In this document: positions 11,155 to 22,683 of the stretch, in pieces
Layout of the letters: the number at the start of each line of letters is the position of its first letter
How positions within the stretch are numbered: the stretch's first letter is position 1
Assembly (NCBI GenBank): GCA_027627225.1
Contig: CM051030.1
Location: forward strand, 6,946,001-7,010,000
Source: Congeria kusceri
Lineage: Eukaryota > Mollusca > Bivalvia > Myida > Dreissenidae
DNA length: 64,000 bases
Direction of reading: 5' to 3'
Notes under the pieces: model-generated
The model's database searches: none
Told to the model about the DNA's origin: nothing
The model's input: only the letters and a program-made list of their open reading frames with translations
Translations under genes and position numbers: made by a program

Positions 11155-12414
11155 TTAATTATTTCTATATTCCTGCCATAAAATGCCCGAGGTTGATTTT
11201 GTGTTCAGTCCATTGGGAACTTCCGTCTTGAGTATATGGATCCAAGTCAACTCCTTGAGTTTTCGGTACGATCCAGAATTATCTCGAATACACTGGAGTA
11301 CACTCACACCCATATCTTCTATCCCATGCCCAATTGAGTTAAAATGTTCCGCAACCGGTTTCCTCCTTTGATGCCTTGTATCCCCTTCATGCTCTTTCAG
11401 TCTCTGCTTTAACGATCGCTTAGTTTCCCCTACATATATTATCTTATGACATTTGAGACAGTTTATGCCATAAATGATGTTCCATGTTGCACAACTTTGT
11501 CTATTGGATATGGAAACTCCTTCTATTCCGCCATTGTTGTGTACACCTCTTGCTAGCATATCACAAACCACACATCTTCTTGCACACTGTCCTTCCTCGT
11601 TTTCTTGAATACGCACAACACGATTAGTTTTTCCATGAACTAGCACATCGGAGATGTTTCTGTCTCTTCTATAAGCCACTATTGGGGTAGCAGTAAATAT
11701 CTCTTTCATTTTCTCTGATTGGTGTAGTGTAGGTAGGTGTCTTTGTATAACCTCATGAACATTTGGTAGCTTTTTCGAGTACGTCAGGACAAGAGGTACC
11801 CTTTTATTGTCATTCTTCTTATTTTTGCTAGGTTTTAAGAGACTTTCTCTACTTAATTTATCTGCACGTGTAAATTGTTTATCCAGACACTTTCCACTAT
11901 ATCCACATTTGCGAAGATGGTGTCTCAGTTTTTGTTTATGATGTTGGTAATCTTCTTCATTGGAGCATATTCTCTTGAGTCGTATTGCTTGGCTGTATGC
12001 AATGGATTCTTTTGTTTTTTTAGGATGGCTTGACTTCTGATTCAAATACATGTGCTTGTCTGTTGGTTTTGTGTATAATGATGTTGTCAACTTCCCATTT
12101 TCCATCTTCACAATAGTATCTAAAAATTCTATCTGGTTTTCATCTACCCTCATTTCTACCTGTATGTTTTCATCGATCTTATTCGCATGTTCTAGGAATT
12201 TGTCAAGCTTCTCTCTCCCATGAGTCCAAAGTCCAAAACCATCGTCAATATATCGCTTATAAAAGACTGGTAGACATTCATATTTCATCAATTGCTGATC
12301 CCATTTACGCATGTAGCTACATGCATAATTTCTTCCTAGTTTTGACCCTATGGCAACACCTTTGATTTGTTTGTACTCTGTTCCATTGAACGTTATGATA
12401 TTGTTTTCAATAAC
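11155..12414 (-). pseudogene. 5'-truncated Penelope-like copy
   Basis: Minus-strand copy of the C-terminal part of the plus ORF: it enters just before GVAIGSKLGRN, keeps YIDD and the whole GIY-YIG region, and stops at the same codon as the plus copy. It lacks RT motif A and everything N-terminal, so it cannot encode a working RT. The reading frame is undamaged where present, consistent with a recent partial copy. Confidence 0.85.
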
Positions 12415-12597
12415 ATAAAATGCCCGAGGTTGATTTTGTGTTCAGTCCATTGGGAACTTCCGTCTTGAGTATATGGATCCAAGTCAACTCCTTGAGTTTT
12501 CGGTACGATCCAGAATTATCTTGAATACACTGGAGTACACTCACACCCATATCTTCTATCTTATATCTTCTATCCCATGCCCAATTGAGTTAAAATT
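12415..12597 (-). pseudogene. Extra 3' fragment of a Penelope-like ORF
   Basis: Copies about 180 bases of the ORF end (same as 11177-11350) with a small internal duplication of tatcttctatc. It sits directly upstream, same strand, of the truncated copy, joined at cataaaatg. Such partial tandem copies are common in Penelope-like elements. Confidence 0.75.
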
Positions 12598-12617
12598 GAG
12601 TACGTAATTAAATAATA

Positions 12618-12635
12618 ATCAGAATATTATTATTG

Positions 12636-12672
<37 letters not shown>

Positions 12673-12677
12673 TTATG
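12618..12677 (+). repeat. Plus-strand copy of the element's 3' tail upstream of the ORF
   Basis: cagaatattattattg, an ATT run and aatttatga match 15235-15292, downstream of the same ORF in the same orientation. A direct repeat on both sides of the ORF is what would be left of the pseudo-LTR arrangement known for Penelope-like elements. Confidence 0.55.
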
Positions 12678-12780
12678 AACATATTGACGTCGTGAAACAT
12701 CGAAAATTGAATATTCCTCAAAAGTAATAAATAAATATACACATTCAGAAGTAAGGCCTGAGAGTAAGGGAGTAAATTCA

Positions 12781-15009
12781 ATGCGAATTGACCAGTCATC
12801 AACCGTTATAAACTTGTCTTCTAGAGAATTAACATCACATGAAATAGCAATTCTATCGAAGGGTTTGAAGTTCATCCCCACGACTAACAAATACGACGTC
12901 ACCAAGCTGCATAGTGATCTACTGGAGTGGGAAAGACGCATGCGCCTCAAGGAATATTTCCATGACAAGCAGAATGATCCAAAAGAGGATACCAAGCCAT
13001 GGTTGAGGAAGAAAAGTAGCTTCACACCTGTCCCTGGTAGAGATAAGAACCTAGATGCATATATAGAGGCTGTGAAGAGGGACATTATCAGTAGTCTCAA
13101 AGATAAGGTAGAATCAAATATAAGTGATGATGAATCCACAGCAATGAGGACTTTATTGAATGACCCCCATATTGTTATTAGACCTGCTGACAAAGGTTCG
13201 GGGATAGTAGTAGTGAACACAATAGACTATGTCACGAATATGGAGAAAGAGATGAATGATAAAGAGTCATATGAAATATCTAATAGAAATGGGAAAGAAG
13301 AATCATTTAGAGTGGTCAAGAAGGTAGCCAATAAACTACATAGAGAGGGACTAATTTGCCATGAATTGAGAGATTATTTGATCCCTAAATATCCCCAGGA
13401 AGCTCGAGTTAAAGGTAATCCAAAGATCCATAAAAAGGACAACCCATATAGAGCTATAGTTAACGGAATAGGAACGCCCACAGAGAATATGGCTGAGGTA
13501 GCAGAGAAAGAATTGAATGAATTTGTTGAAAATACACCTAGTTATATTCGAGATACAACAGATTTTCTAAATAAGCTGAAAGAGATTCCAGATAAGATAC
13601 CGCAAGGAGCACTAGTTTTTTGTTTTGATGTAGTCAAACTCTACCCGTCAATTCCGAAACAGAAAGGTTTAGAAGCATGTAAGGAAGCTTTAGAAATAAG
13701 AACAGACAAGACAATCCCAACAAAAGCAATAGAAGAGATGATTTTAACTGTTATTGAAAACAATATCATAACGTTCAATGGAACAGAGTACAAACAAATC
13801 AAAGGTGTTGCCATAGGGTCAAAACTAGGAAGAAATTATGCATGTAGCTACATGCGTAAATGGGATGAGCAATTGATGAAATATGAATGTCTACCAGTCT
13901 TTTATAAGCGATATATTGACGATGGTTTTGGACTTTGGACTCATGGGAGAGAGAAGCTTGACAAATTCCTAGAACATGCGAATAAGATCGATGAAAACAT
14001 ACAGGTAGAAATGAGGGTAGATGAAAACCAGATAGAATTTTTAGATACTATTGTGAAGATGGAAAATGGGAAGTTGACAACATCATTATACACAAAACCA
14101 ACAGACAAGCACATGTATTTGAATCAGAAGTCAAGCCATCCTAAAAAAACAAAAGAATCCATTGCATACAGCCAAGCAATACGACTCAAGAGAATATGCT
14201 CCAATGAAGAAGATTACCAACATCATAAACAAAAACTGAGACACCATCTTCGCAAATGTGGATATAGTGGAAAGTGTCTGGATAAACAATTTACACGTGC
14301 AGATAAATTAAGTAGAGAAAGTCTCTTAAAACCTAGCAAAAATAAGAAGAATGACAATAAAAGGGTACCTCTTGTCCTGACGTACTCGAAAAAGCTACCA
14401 AATGTTCATGAGGTTATACAAAGACACCTACCTACACTACACCAATCAGAGAAAATGAAAGAGATATTTACTGCTACCCCAATAGTGGCTTATAGAAGAG
14501 ACAGAAACATCTCCGATGTGCTAGTTCATGGAAAAACTAATCGTGTTGTGCGTATTCAAGAAAACGAGGAAGGACAGTGTGCAAGAAGATGTGTGGTTTG
14601 TGATATGCTAGCAAGAGGTGTACACAACAATGGCGGAATAGAAGGAGTTTCCATATCCAATAGACAAAGTTGTGCAACATGGAACATCATTTATGGCATA
14701 AACTGTCTCAAATGTCATAAGATAATATATGTAGGGGAAACTAAGCGATCGTTAAAGCAGAGACTGAAAGAGCATGAAGGGGATACAAGGCATCAAAGGA
14801 GGAAACCGGTTGCGGAACATTTTAACTCAATTGGGCATGGGATAGAAGATATGGGTGTGAGTGTACTCCAGTGTATTCGAGATAATTCTGGATCGTACCG
14901 AAAACTCAAGGAGTTGACTTGGATCCATATACTCAAGACGGAAGTTCCCAATGGACTGAACACAAAATCAACCTCGGGCATTTTATGGCAGGAATATAGA
15001 AATAATTAA
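12781..15009 (+). CDS. Penelope-like element protein: reverse transcriptase plus GIY-YIG endonuclease
   Basis: 742 codons. RT motif A is FDVVKLYPSIP (Asp near residue 283), then GVAIGSKLGRN, then the catalytic YIDD at 378-381, followed by FLDTIV and the SLYTKPTDKH block typical of Penelope-like elements. A cysteine pair (CARRCVVC) precedes the C-terminal GIY-YIG domain: IIYGINC at 636-642 and YVGETKRSLKQR from 650. Endonuclease-bearing Penelope elements prime reverse transcription at a cut target. The frame stays open about 31 codons upstream of the ATG to a tga near 12685 with no other ATG, so the true N-terminus may be missing. It shows no internal stop and may be functional. Confidence 0.9.
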   Translation: MRIDQSSTVINLSSRELTSHEIAILSKGLKFIPTTNKYDVTKLHSDLLEWERRMRLKEYFHDKQNDPKEDTKPWLRKKSSFTPVPGRDKNLDAYIEAVKRDIISSLKDKVESNISDDESTAMRTLLNDPHIVIRPADKGSGIVVVNTIDYVTNMEKEMNDKESYEISNRNGKEESFRVVKKVANKLHREGLICHELRDYLIPKYPQEARVKGNPKIHKKDNPYRAIVNGIGTPTENMAEVAEKELNEFVENTPSYIRDTTDFLNKLKEIPDKIPQGALVFCFDVVKLYPSIPKQKGLEACKEALEIRTDKTIPTKAIEEMILTVIENNIITFNGTEYKQIKGVAIGSKLGRNYACSYMRKWDEQLMKYECLPVFYKRYIDDGFGLWTHGREKLDKFLEHANKIDENIQVEMRVDENQIEFLDTIVKMENGKLTTSLYTKPTDKHMYLNQKSSHPKKTKESIAYSQAIRLKRICSNEEDYQHHKQKLRHHLRKCGYSGKCLDKQFTRADKLSRESLLKPSKNKKNDNKRVPLVLTYSKKLPNVHEVIQRHLPTLHQSEKMKEIFTATPIVAYRRDRNISDVLVHGKTNRVVRIQENEEGQCARRCVVCDMLARGVHNNGGIEGVSISNRQSCATWNIIYGINCLKCHKIIYVGETKRSLKQRLKEHEGDTRHQRRKPVAEHFNSIGHGIEDMGVSVLQCIRDNSGSYRKLKELTWIHILKTEVPNGLNTKSTSGILWQEYRNN

Positions 15010-15109
15010 CTGGCAAAGACTCATACACACATATATATTATCACATGATCAATAGTTGTAAACTCAAGCAGTCAGCATGCATGATAACTGTTTTTTCATT
15101 TTCATTTGT

Positions 15110-15250
15110 TAATAATAATATGATGATGATAATGTTAGTGTTTAAGAATGATAATGATAGAGATGATAAAAGTGATGATTGCTAAGATGATGTTGATGAG
15201 TGATGATAATGATGATGATGAAATAATAATGATACAGAATATTATTATTG

Positions 15251-15287
<37 letters not shown>

Positions 15288-15500
15288 TTATGATTAAAAT
15301 TATTTTATTTAATTATTTTATTTTTTTATTAGTCGAAATAAATTTAATACTTATAATAATAATAATAGCTATGATTGTGTTATTGATGATGTTATCTTGA
15401 TTATTGTTATAGTCATTATTGTTATTATTATTATTATTATTGTTATTTTTGTTTGTTTTATTGTCATTGTCATTATTATTATGACAGTGGATATGTATAA
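15110..15500. repeat. ATT/GAT-rich 3' tail of right Penelope copy
   Basis: Mirror of 10660-11090: gatgat, attatt and tattattatta runs between the ORF stop at 15009 and the arm end at 15697. Not coding. Confidence 0.75.
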
Positions 15501-15697
15501 ACATGTGATTGATGTAATATGGTTTTGGCGCTAATTTGCGTCACTGCTGTTTTGACGTCGTGACGTCATTTCCTGTTTGTTTGCTTTTTGACGTCAATAT
15601 ACAATTGTTTTGTTGAGTAACATAATGAAAATGTAGCTAATTTGTAAAAACAAACTTTGAAAAAGCCTATTGAGGCGAAATATATCAGGAAAGAGTA

Positions 15698-17511
15698 AAA
15701 TTAGTAAATAAATATTTTTGGGCCTTAAATCAAATTTGTGGCGGGCCATAAAAAACGTTGTGGCGCTGCCTGAGAAACAATTCATTAACTTGTTTAGCCT
15801 TATTTGTCTTTGTTTCTACATTTGTATTGGTAGGCGCAAACAACAACACAAAAACATTACGTGTTCCGTGATAATTATCTCAAAAATACATTGGCGAACA
15901 AAATACCGTATAGTATCTATTGATTTCATTATTATATATGTTACTGTGGATGTAGCTCCAACCCGAGAGTCGCGTAAATTTGCGTATTGAGCTCAACAAA
16001 CGGACACATATTTAAAATAGCACAGTACTGACTGCATGCCTTAGGTACTAATCCTAACAAATGAATTGATTTAACTTTCATGAATGATAATTGATAACTT
16101 TAACTTTATTTGCAATATTTTTGGACTTACTTAATTAAGGCGCATTATTTAATTAAATCTACACTATGTTGCATTCCTAACCACATGCAAATAATTGTCA
16201 TATAAGTCTCACAATAATATGTTCACGCTGTTAATATTCAATGCTCTGACACAAATTCATTTTAAGCTCATACTCGTACATTATATAGCGACGACGACGT
16301 CAATATGTTCACACTGTTAATATTCAATGCTCTGACACAAATTCATTTTAAGCTCATACTCGTACATTATATAGCGACGACGACGCCAAAAGTATGGTCT
16401 TATTAATCCACCATAAGAATGCGTCACAACTTTTGAATCATTAATGACTTTAATAGAAAAATGTAAGAAGATTATAAAAAATATTATAACAAAACCAAAC
16501 ATGTTCTTACTATTAAGAATGTGCAAATGTAAGTTGGGCAATCCTATCAACGCACCAACTGCAGTCATTGATGATTAATTATTATAAATCAATAAGATCC
16601 ATTTTAACTTAAGTTCCACAATTAAACCTGTTGCTAACTGTTGTCATATTTCCGCGTTTTATACGTAATGTACGCGTCAAGTTTACAGCATGATCATGTT
16701 TACGTATATGTTTTATTTAAATAGACTTACATTGAGCAATAATTCACCTAGTGGACGAAGTTTGTTGCGTGCCTAAAACCAATATCATCTTAAACGTTTG
16801 AAGAGTGCAGTGTTAATGCGTTGCATTTATATTTTGTTGCTGCGTACATAAATGCTTATAATTGTCAGATTGTTCTTCGTCAGGTATGCTTTATGTACCA
16901 TATTGTGCAAAAAAATAAAATAAAATGAGGTATCTCTAATTGCACATGTACACTGTAAAGTATATAATTTTGTCTATGCAGCAACTAGAAAATTACTTTG
17001 GGTCACCTGGGCAATTATTGCCAGATATGGGCATATTCTGCTAGAATCTCACTTTAAACAAATATCTTTTTATCTGGTTGCACAAAATAGTATTCAACGA
17101 CAAGAAAAATATAATCTCTTGAGATTGTATTTAACTATTAATACTCGCAGCGTTGAGAAATACAAGACAACATCTAATACAACGTGATGCCCAAGACATC
17201 TCTCGGAGACAGGTGCATATGACAAGAATATGTTTAAAACAACCCAATGCTTTACATTAACTGTTGTGAGACGGCGATCATATTTTCGTTTGAAGTTTCT
17301 TGTGTTATCGTCGTGCTTTCAGTGTTGCGCAACGCATTGTCACGGCAGTCGGTCACGTCCATTTAGTAAATGTCCATTTTATTAAACAGATGTGTTTCTG
17401 TGCTTATTATCGTTTATATGCATTCAAAGACCTACAACCAATAGCAAGTTTATTTTAATTTATCTTTGTAAACATATATGAAGTAAATCATGGCAAAGGT
17501 TTAATTGATTC
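15698..17511. other. Intergenic gap with one tandem duplication
   Basis: AT-rich sequence between the Penelope composite and the orphan gene. It holds the 86-bp duplication at 16217-16388 and otherwise nothing supported on either strand. Confidence 0.45.
16217..16388. repeat. 86-bp tandem duplication
   Basis: Two adjacent near-identical units containing gctctgacacaaattcat and tatagcgacgacgacg. Offset is 86 bases with two visible differences. Recent local duplication. Confidence 0.85.
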
Positions 17512-17517
17512 TTTATT
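17512..17517 (-). promoter_or_regulatory. Polyadenylation signal of the orphan gene
   Basis: AATAAA on the minus strand about 147 bases downstream of the stop at 17664. Confidence 0.45.
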
Positions 17518-17663
17518 GTGTTTGATGAATTAACGTACAATGTTGTACCTGTCAAAGCTATTCAAAACTAAAAGAGTGATGTTAGTAATGTATAGCGTGA
17601 TTTTGTGTGCAATTTCACGGATTGGTATTTGCACGGTTACTACCAAACGTCAGACAAGAGCAA

Positions 17664-18646
17664 TCACATGTAGTAATCTTCAGAACAGACCCACGAGAGC
17701 TTAGCAGAGCAGACGCCGACTCCGTAGCGGTCAGGCCGACCGGTGATCACCCGGTTGAGAGCAATGTAGATGTCCTCGTTAACTCCGCCCCAGCTGGGAT
17801 CCGCTTGTCCATTCAGGGCAAACAGGCATTTGTGACACAACATTTGGTTTAGACCGTTGTCGTTGATGATTCGCACGTGCTCGTTGCTAATGAAAATGGT
17901 CACGCGATTGACCGAACCGGATTTCACAGCATCTGCGTAGGTAGCCAGGATAGAAGGGTTTGAACACAGGTCGCTCGGTCTGACGTAGACACTGGGGTAG
18001 ATGGAGTCGATTTCAGAATCATGCGTCTGGTCGTTATAGTCACCTTCTATAAGAAATAAATAAAAATACATTGCAGAATGGAAATATACACTTATCCAAC
18101 TAGAAAATGATATTTTTATATAAAACTGTTTACCACTAGATAAAAACAAATGGAACGTTTAATAAACTAAATAGTTGTTATTTCGTTTCGAAATAAACGT
18201 ACTGTAACCATCGTTGCTGACACTATCTCCGATGTTAAAGAGGAAACCTGAGCGTTCTGCAGAGCTCAGTTCAAGGTCAACTCTTAACATTCGTCGTCCA
18301 CAAAGAGGATAGGTCAAACATCCGGTTATGCAAGACGGCTGCTTTTCAAAGGTAACCTGAAAACAAACTCGATGTGATTCGATAAATAGAAAAGAAAAAT
18401 GCAATATAGAAGGCATCTAGTATGAAAGTGCAACAGTCTTGTTAACAAACGCGTAACTAAGCACAGTTTTACATGAAATATTTACTTTGAGCAGTGCTCT
18501 TAGGTTGCACGGAGCAGATGACGCAAGTGTTCCTTCAGGTTTAACAATAACTTTGCCCACACCGCCGTCAGACACGCCCCCATTACGCAAGTCCACCTCT
18601 GTTGTCTTGCGGTCACAACACTGTGTAGCAGATTCAACGGGATTTG
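17664..18646 (-). CDS. Unrecognised multi-exon gene, last three exons
   Basis: Three minus-strand exons join perfectly: 18646-18486 (enters phase 1, leaves phase 0), 18356-18203 (enters phase 0, leaves phase 1), 18046-17664 (enters phase 1, ends tga at 17664-17666). Acceptors are ttgttgtag, tgttttcag and tcttatag; donors are gtaaat and gtacgt. The product has at least 231 residues and 11 cysteines, including ESATQCCDRKTTEV, SCITGCLTYPLCGRR, SDLCSNPS, LCHKCLFALNG, and an end EDYYM. No family recognised. The 5' exon (start, possible signal peptide) was not found upstream to 19.5 kb. Base composition is clearly richer in GC than its surroundings, as expected for coding sequence. Cysteine content suggests an extracellular protein; that is inference. 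Confidence 0.75.
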
Positions 18647-18659
18647 CTACAACAAGCAC

Positions 18660-19540
18660 ACATGTGTCTATTATATTAACATCATTTAGTCGTAAATTAC
18701 TTTGCGTAACTGATAATTGCTACATTAAGTTTAAGTCTAAAAATTACACTAGAATAAGTCTTCAAGACAACATATCGTAGTTTTATGGGTGAATCACAAG
18801 AGCCTGAGCAATGTTGCAGCTGAGTGGTGCACATGTACATAATTCCATAATAATAATAATGTTTTCATTTAGAAAGAATACGTTTTTAATTCGGAAATTT
18901 AATGATTTATACGGGCAATGATGATATGTTGATTTTTACATTATCTTTATATTATCATTATAAGAAGTGTATTTTATTTAACAACCGCAGTTTGTACATA
19001 CAATCAACTAATGGATTGTGATTAGATTTCGCGGATTTGCAAGGCCAAAGTTATTAGTTATACCACATTTACTTAAATTTCAATTCCTAAGATTTTAAAC
19101 ACTCAGAACATTAAATCAGAAGTGTCCATACCAAAATTAAAGCATTTATCAACTCATCGTTTTAATATACAAATATTTTGAATATCGAAAAAATGTCCAA
19201 ACTGTCATTTCCCAAACGTTAAATTATTATTATCGTTGAAAAAAAATATAAGTAGTAGCATCCGTTTGTCAAAATACATTATAATGCCAGATTCTTATTA
19301 TTTTAATTCAAATTTAAATAAATCGGCCTTGAAAATACTAGTATACTAGACGATCTGTGCGCGTTGTGGTCCGGTCTTATATTGTAACCAAGAAGCGGCA
19401 ACAACCTATTGAAACTTTAACATGCGCAATGGACATCCATCCGCTCGCACATGCATGTTGCGAAAGTCGGGTTCTATTTGTTTATTTGAGATCATCATGT
19501 GATTTTGTAGTTATGATGTATACGATCTTGATCGTGGTTG
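18660..19540. other. Gap upstream of the orphan gene
   Basis: Searched by eye for a minus-strand start exon with a signal peptide and phase-1 donor; none convincing. AT-rich, no repeats of note. Confidence 0.4.
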
Positions 19541-19623
19541 AAAGATCTTAAAGTATCGTAAATTTTGTTTTTCTTTCCAAGAAATAAAAAACAACAACAA
19601 CAAAACAATGAAAATAAAAATGA

Positions 19624-19896
19624 TTACAATCCGTTTAGATGCTGGTAGAACCACATTGCTGTGGCTAGTGTAACGAGCTGCCATGCCGTACCAACCAATA
19701 CATTAACCACACTAACGTTATGACGCAAATGCAACGTTAAATAGAAGTCAATGTGGTTTTGCATGTTTATGGTATCTTTTGTTATCTCATTTGATTGATT
19801 TAATTGCATTACAACTTTGATATAATTAGAAAACATTGTGCCACGTTTGTCTCTCTGAAGGACAAGTGAAGTGATCAATTCATATAAATGGGACAT
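19624..19896 (-). CDS. Hypothetical ORF inside a repeated segment
   Basis: 90-codon minus-strand frame ending HLRHNVSVVNVLVGTAWQLV, then LATAMWFYQHLNGL. The same end is open in copy 2 (about 30075-30215) but is interrupted upstream there by a small deletion and taa. A third diverged copy at 41217-41330 has a stop. A repeat-borne fragment is likelier than a host gene; no family recognised. Confidence 0.25.
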   Translation of the reverse strand: MSHLYELITSLVLQRDKRGTMFSNYIKVVMQLNQSNEITKDTINMQNHIDFYLTLHLRHNVSVVNVLVGTAWQLVTLATAMWFYQHLNGL

Positions 19897-21055
19897 TGGT
19901 AAAATACTTTGTAATTATTTTTGCTAGACCAGACCATATTATCATTTTAGTGTTGTGGTTACTTGGTTTCCACTCGTGCATCGAGTAACACTATAGTGCT
20001 GCGCATAGTATGACGCTTGTTCTACAATATTAATGTATCATTGCAAATTTTTTTCCATTAATATGTAAAATATCCATACAGCTATCAGCATGTATAACTT
20101 AAAAAACAATCAACGAATTATGCTTGATATGAATCGCATTAACGAGTTCATGGCTGGCAGTCATAGAACTCCTAAGGGAAATTTTAATTTAAGTTAGACT
20201 TAATTTTCAGCTATAATTTACAAAATCTAAACATTTTAATTTTAAAAGACATAAGGCTTAAGGAAATGTATGAATTTAAGACATTTACTTAAGTTTTCAC
20301 TAAAGAGCTTCGACTCTGACTTTTTAAATTAATTAGTACACGCGGATTTACACCAAAATAACTTAAAACTGTATTTTAAACAAATTTAATAATAAAAATG
20401 GAAATACAGCCAAGATGGAATTTCCTTCACAAACGTCCGAAATTGTTGCACATGATCCGACTTGAAACGTGTATTGTACTAAAGTGTCTTCCAAACGGTT
20501 TACGATAACAGTCTAATAACATATATTCAAATGACATATATACATGCACACTTAATATCAATAAAATTAGAACATATTTTATTAATTGCATAACGTTTAA
20601 GATGAACAATTAATATTCTCCACAATGCTTTTTGCAAACTGTTTTTATTTCCTTAATATGGGGGCCTTGCTGTGATGTATTTACAATGTACCATTTATCG
20701 ATCTGAATGTACTGGACACGTATTTTTTTACTAGACAAGTAATTAATAATCCATTTTTACGTTGCTTGTACTGTACTCCATAAAAATAAACACAACATCG
20801 ATACTAGTACAGTTAAATTATACAAAAGTGTATATATAATGTTTTTTAATCGATTTACTACAAGCGGTACACACGCTGGAAATATGACCGCAGACACCCT
20901 TATGGGTAACAATAGTTAGAAACACGTCAGACTTACAAGGACTATTGTTATCTAAGATGGAGGCCGCTGTGTTGAGGATTGTAACAAGTATTTTTTTTTT
21001 GGCAAAAATATGAGGCACTGACAATGGGTGGGTCTAAGTTAGCTGCAGGCTGATA

Positions 21056-21455
21056 GTTTATGGAATATTTCACCTGTTTACTCGATATGTCTATAACATG
21101 AATGCATGCATATAGTTTATGGAATATTCCAACTGTTTACTCAATATATCTATCAAATGAATGCATGCTTTTATGGAATATTCCACCTGTTCACTCGATA
21201 TATCTATAAAATGAATGCATGCATACAGTTTATTGAATATTCCACCTGTTTACTTGATATATATATAAAATGAATGCATGCATATAGTTTACGGAATATT
21301 CCACCTGTTTACTCGACATATCTATAAAATGAATGCATGCATATACTTTTTGGAATATTCCACCTGTTTACTTGATATATCTATAAAATGAATAATGCAT
21401 GCACATAGTTTATGGAACATTCCACTGTTTACTCGATATATCTATAAAATGAATA
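21056..21455 (+). repeat. 59-bp minisatellite, about 6-7 units
   Basis: Units contain tatggaatattccacctg, tttactcgatatatc and gaatgcatgcata. Unit length is about 59, with some shorter ones. The duplicated locus at 31967-32075 has about two units. Confidence 0.85.
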
Positions 21456-22012
21456 ATTGCATTAATGAAATCTGCAATGCTAGTAAGTTCGCTTGGGTGC
21501 TGCACGTTAATTTAAATAATATTGCATGCTTAGTTTCTAAGTTAATTCAAATGGTCGGATACATTGTAATTGCCAAAGTGGAAATACACATGGCACATGT
21601 GTTACCATTAAATATATATTTTTGTAAAGCTGTGCCATTACCCGGTGATAAGTATTTGTCTCGCACATTTACTATTTTAAACAAACGCAAATGCAATCAA
21701 TTTGTTAAGCGTCTTTTCATTTGTTTAAAATGCAGTAAATAAATGCATTATGCGAACATCTAAGAACTAAGGAAGAACTGCCTCCATAATTATTTTCTGC
21801 GTTTTCTTTTATATATGATACACTCTGTTTGTTGCTTGCAATGTTAACGGAATCGACTACTATGACGGTAAATTCTTCTAATAAATAATAACTATTTAAC
21901 CATAACTAATATTGCAAACTAAAATGTGTCTTAAAACCAAAATGTTGGGAAAAATGACAGATTTGTTATGCCCCATTTGGACTCGCAATTTATTTGGTTG
22001 TTTAAATAATCA

Positions 22013-22196
22013 ATGTGGATACTAGTAGCATTTGTCAATTTGATTTCTGCAGTGTATAATAACACTGTGCAATATCAAATCAAATGTATGTCATGCTCTG
22101 AGGATATAGTTGACCCATTGCCCGTCCCTCCGAGACACATTTCAACTGTCATTCAGTCTTGCCGGCTGTCCCGTACATACCCCTACAAACGTAAGT
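22013..22196 (+). CDS. Possible first exon of a small secreted protein
   Basis: ATG followed by MWILVAFVNLISAVYNN, a short hydrophobic start, then KCMSCSEDIVDPLPVP and a donor gtaagt after TYPYK. In copy 2 (32635 onward) the same frame has tca changed to taa and the donor destroyed (aaacaaac). It could be a real exon alive in copy 1 and dead in copy 2, or chance. No family recognised. Confidence 0.3.
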
Positions 22197-22461
22197 TCAA
22201 TATCGACCAATCAATGCCATTTATAAAACAAAGTGTTAATATAAAGAAACGAATATGTGCGTATGCTTAAAGGACTGAGCAAAATGTGCCACTATCTGTT
22301 ATAGTACTCGTTATTTTTAGAATCCGATCAATTTCTTGTCATCTCTGATTTTGTTTATTAATAGCATTTAATAGACCAGTCCACTGATAGCAAGGAATTG
22401 CTTCCGATTTGCGGTACTAAAGACTCCGGCATCGCCGCAGTCTAACAACGACTCGAATTCA

Positions 22462-22683
22462 ATGGAACTTCATGTGCAGCATCCTTACCATCAGAAAAAG
22501 TATATAGTGCCGGGTGGTTTCGGGCCGGCGTTAGTTTTAGTGATTAACGGACATTTGTTAATAAATACGTTCAGCGATATTTCTCAAGTGATGACTAAAT
22601 CAACGATACTTCACGATTGTACACCAGCGCAACCAAAAGGACGTGAGCACATTGATCAAACATTGTGCTATGAGGATTTGTGA
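22462..22683 (+). CDS. Conserved unknown ORF in the duplicated segment
   Basis: The 73-codon frame ends PAQPKGREHIDQTLCYEDL before tga. The duplicate at about 32985-33162 keeps the same frame and stop (PAQPRGREHIVQTFCYDDL) despite many base changes, without a frameshift over about 58 codons. This hints at coding, perhaps a 3' exon. The start is uncertain because copy 2 differs before VPG. No family recognised. Confidence 0.35.
   Translation: MELHVQHPYHQKKYIVPGGFGPALVLVINGHLLINTFSDISQVMTKSTILHDCTPAQPKGREHIDQTLCYEDL

Larger units (their letters stand above)
10470..15697. mobile_element. Penelope-like composite: two copies in inverted orientation
   Basis: Left arm 10470-12414 and right arm 13750-15697 are reverse complements over about 1.95 kb, coding part and 3' tail included. 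The 385 codons of the left ORF match the right one with one visible difference (DQQ versus DEQ). The centre (12415-13749) holds a second minus-strand 3' fragment, an ATT repeat and the 5' part of the plus copy. taaaattagtaa occurs at 10402-10413 and 15697-15708 and could be a target-site duplication, although 56 bases separate it from the left arm. Near identity points to a recent event. Confidence 0.85.

Noticed and set aside
11183..11371. 62-codon plus ORF, identical to 14793-14981 on the minus strand
   Set aside because: Antisense of the GIY-YIG end of the element in both arms; identical only because the arms are.
12630..13220. 196-codon minus-strand ORF
   Set aside because: Antisense shadow of the Penelope-like coding sequence, ending in isoleucines from the ATT repeat.
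15009..15697. Hammerhead ribozyme in the Penelope-like tail
   Set aside because: Such ribozymes occur in some Penelope-like elements, but I found no ctgatga...gaa core; ttgatgagtgatga is part of a GAT-rich run.
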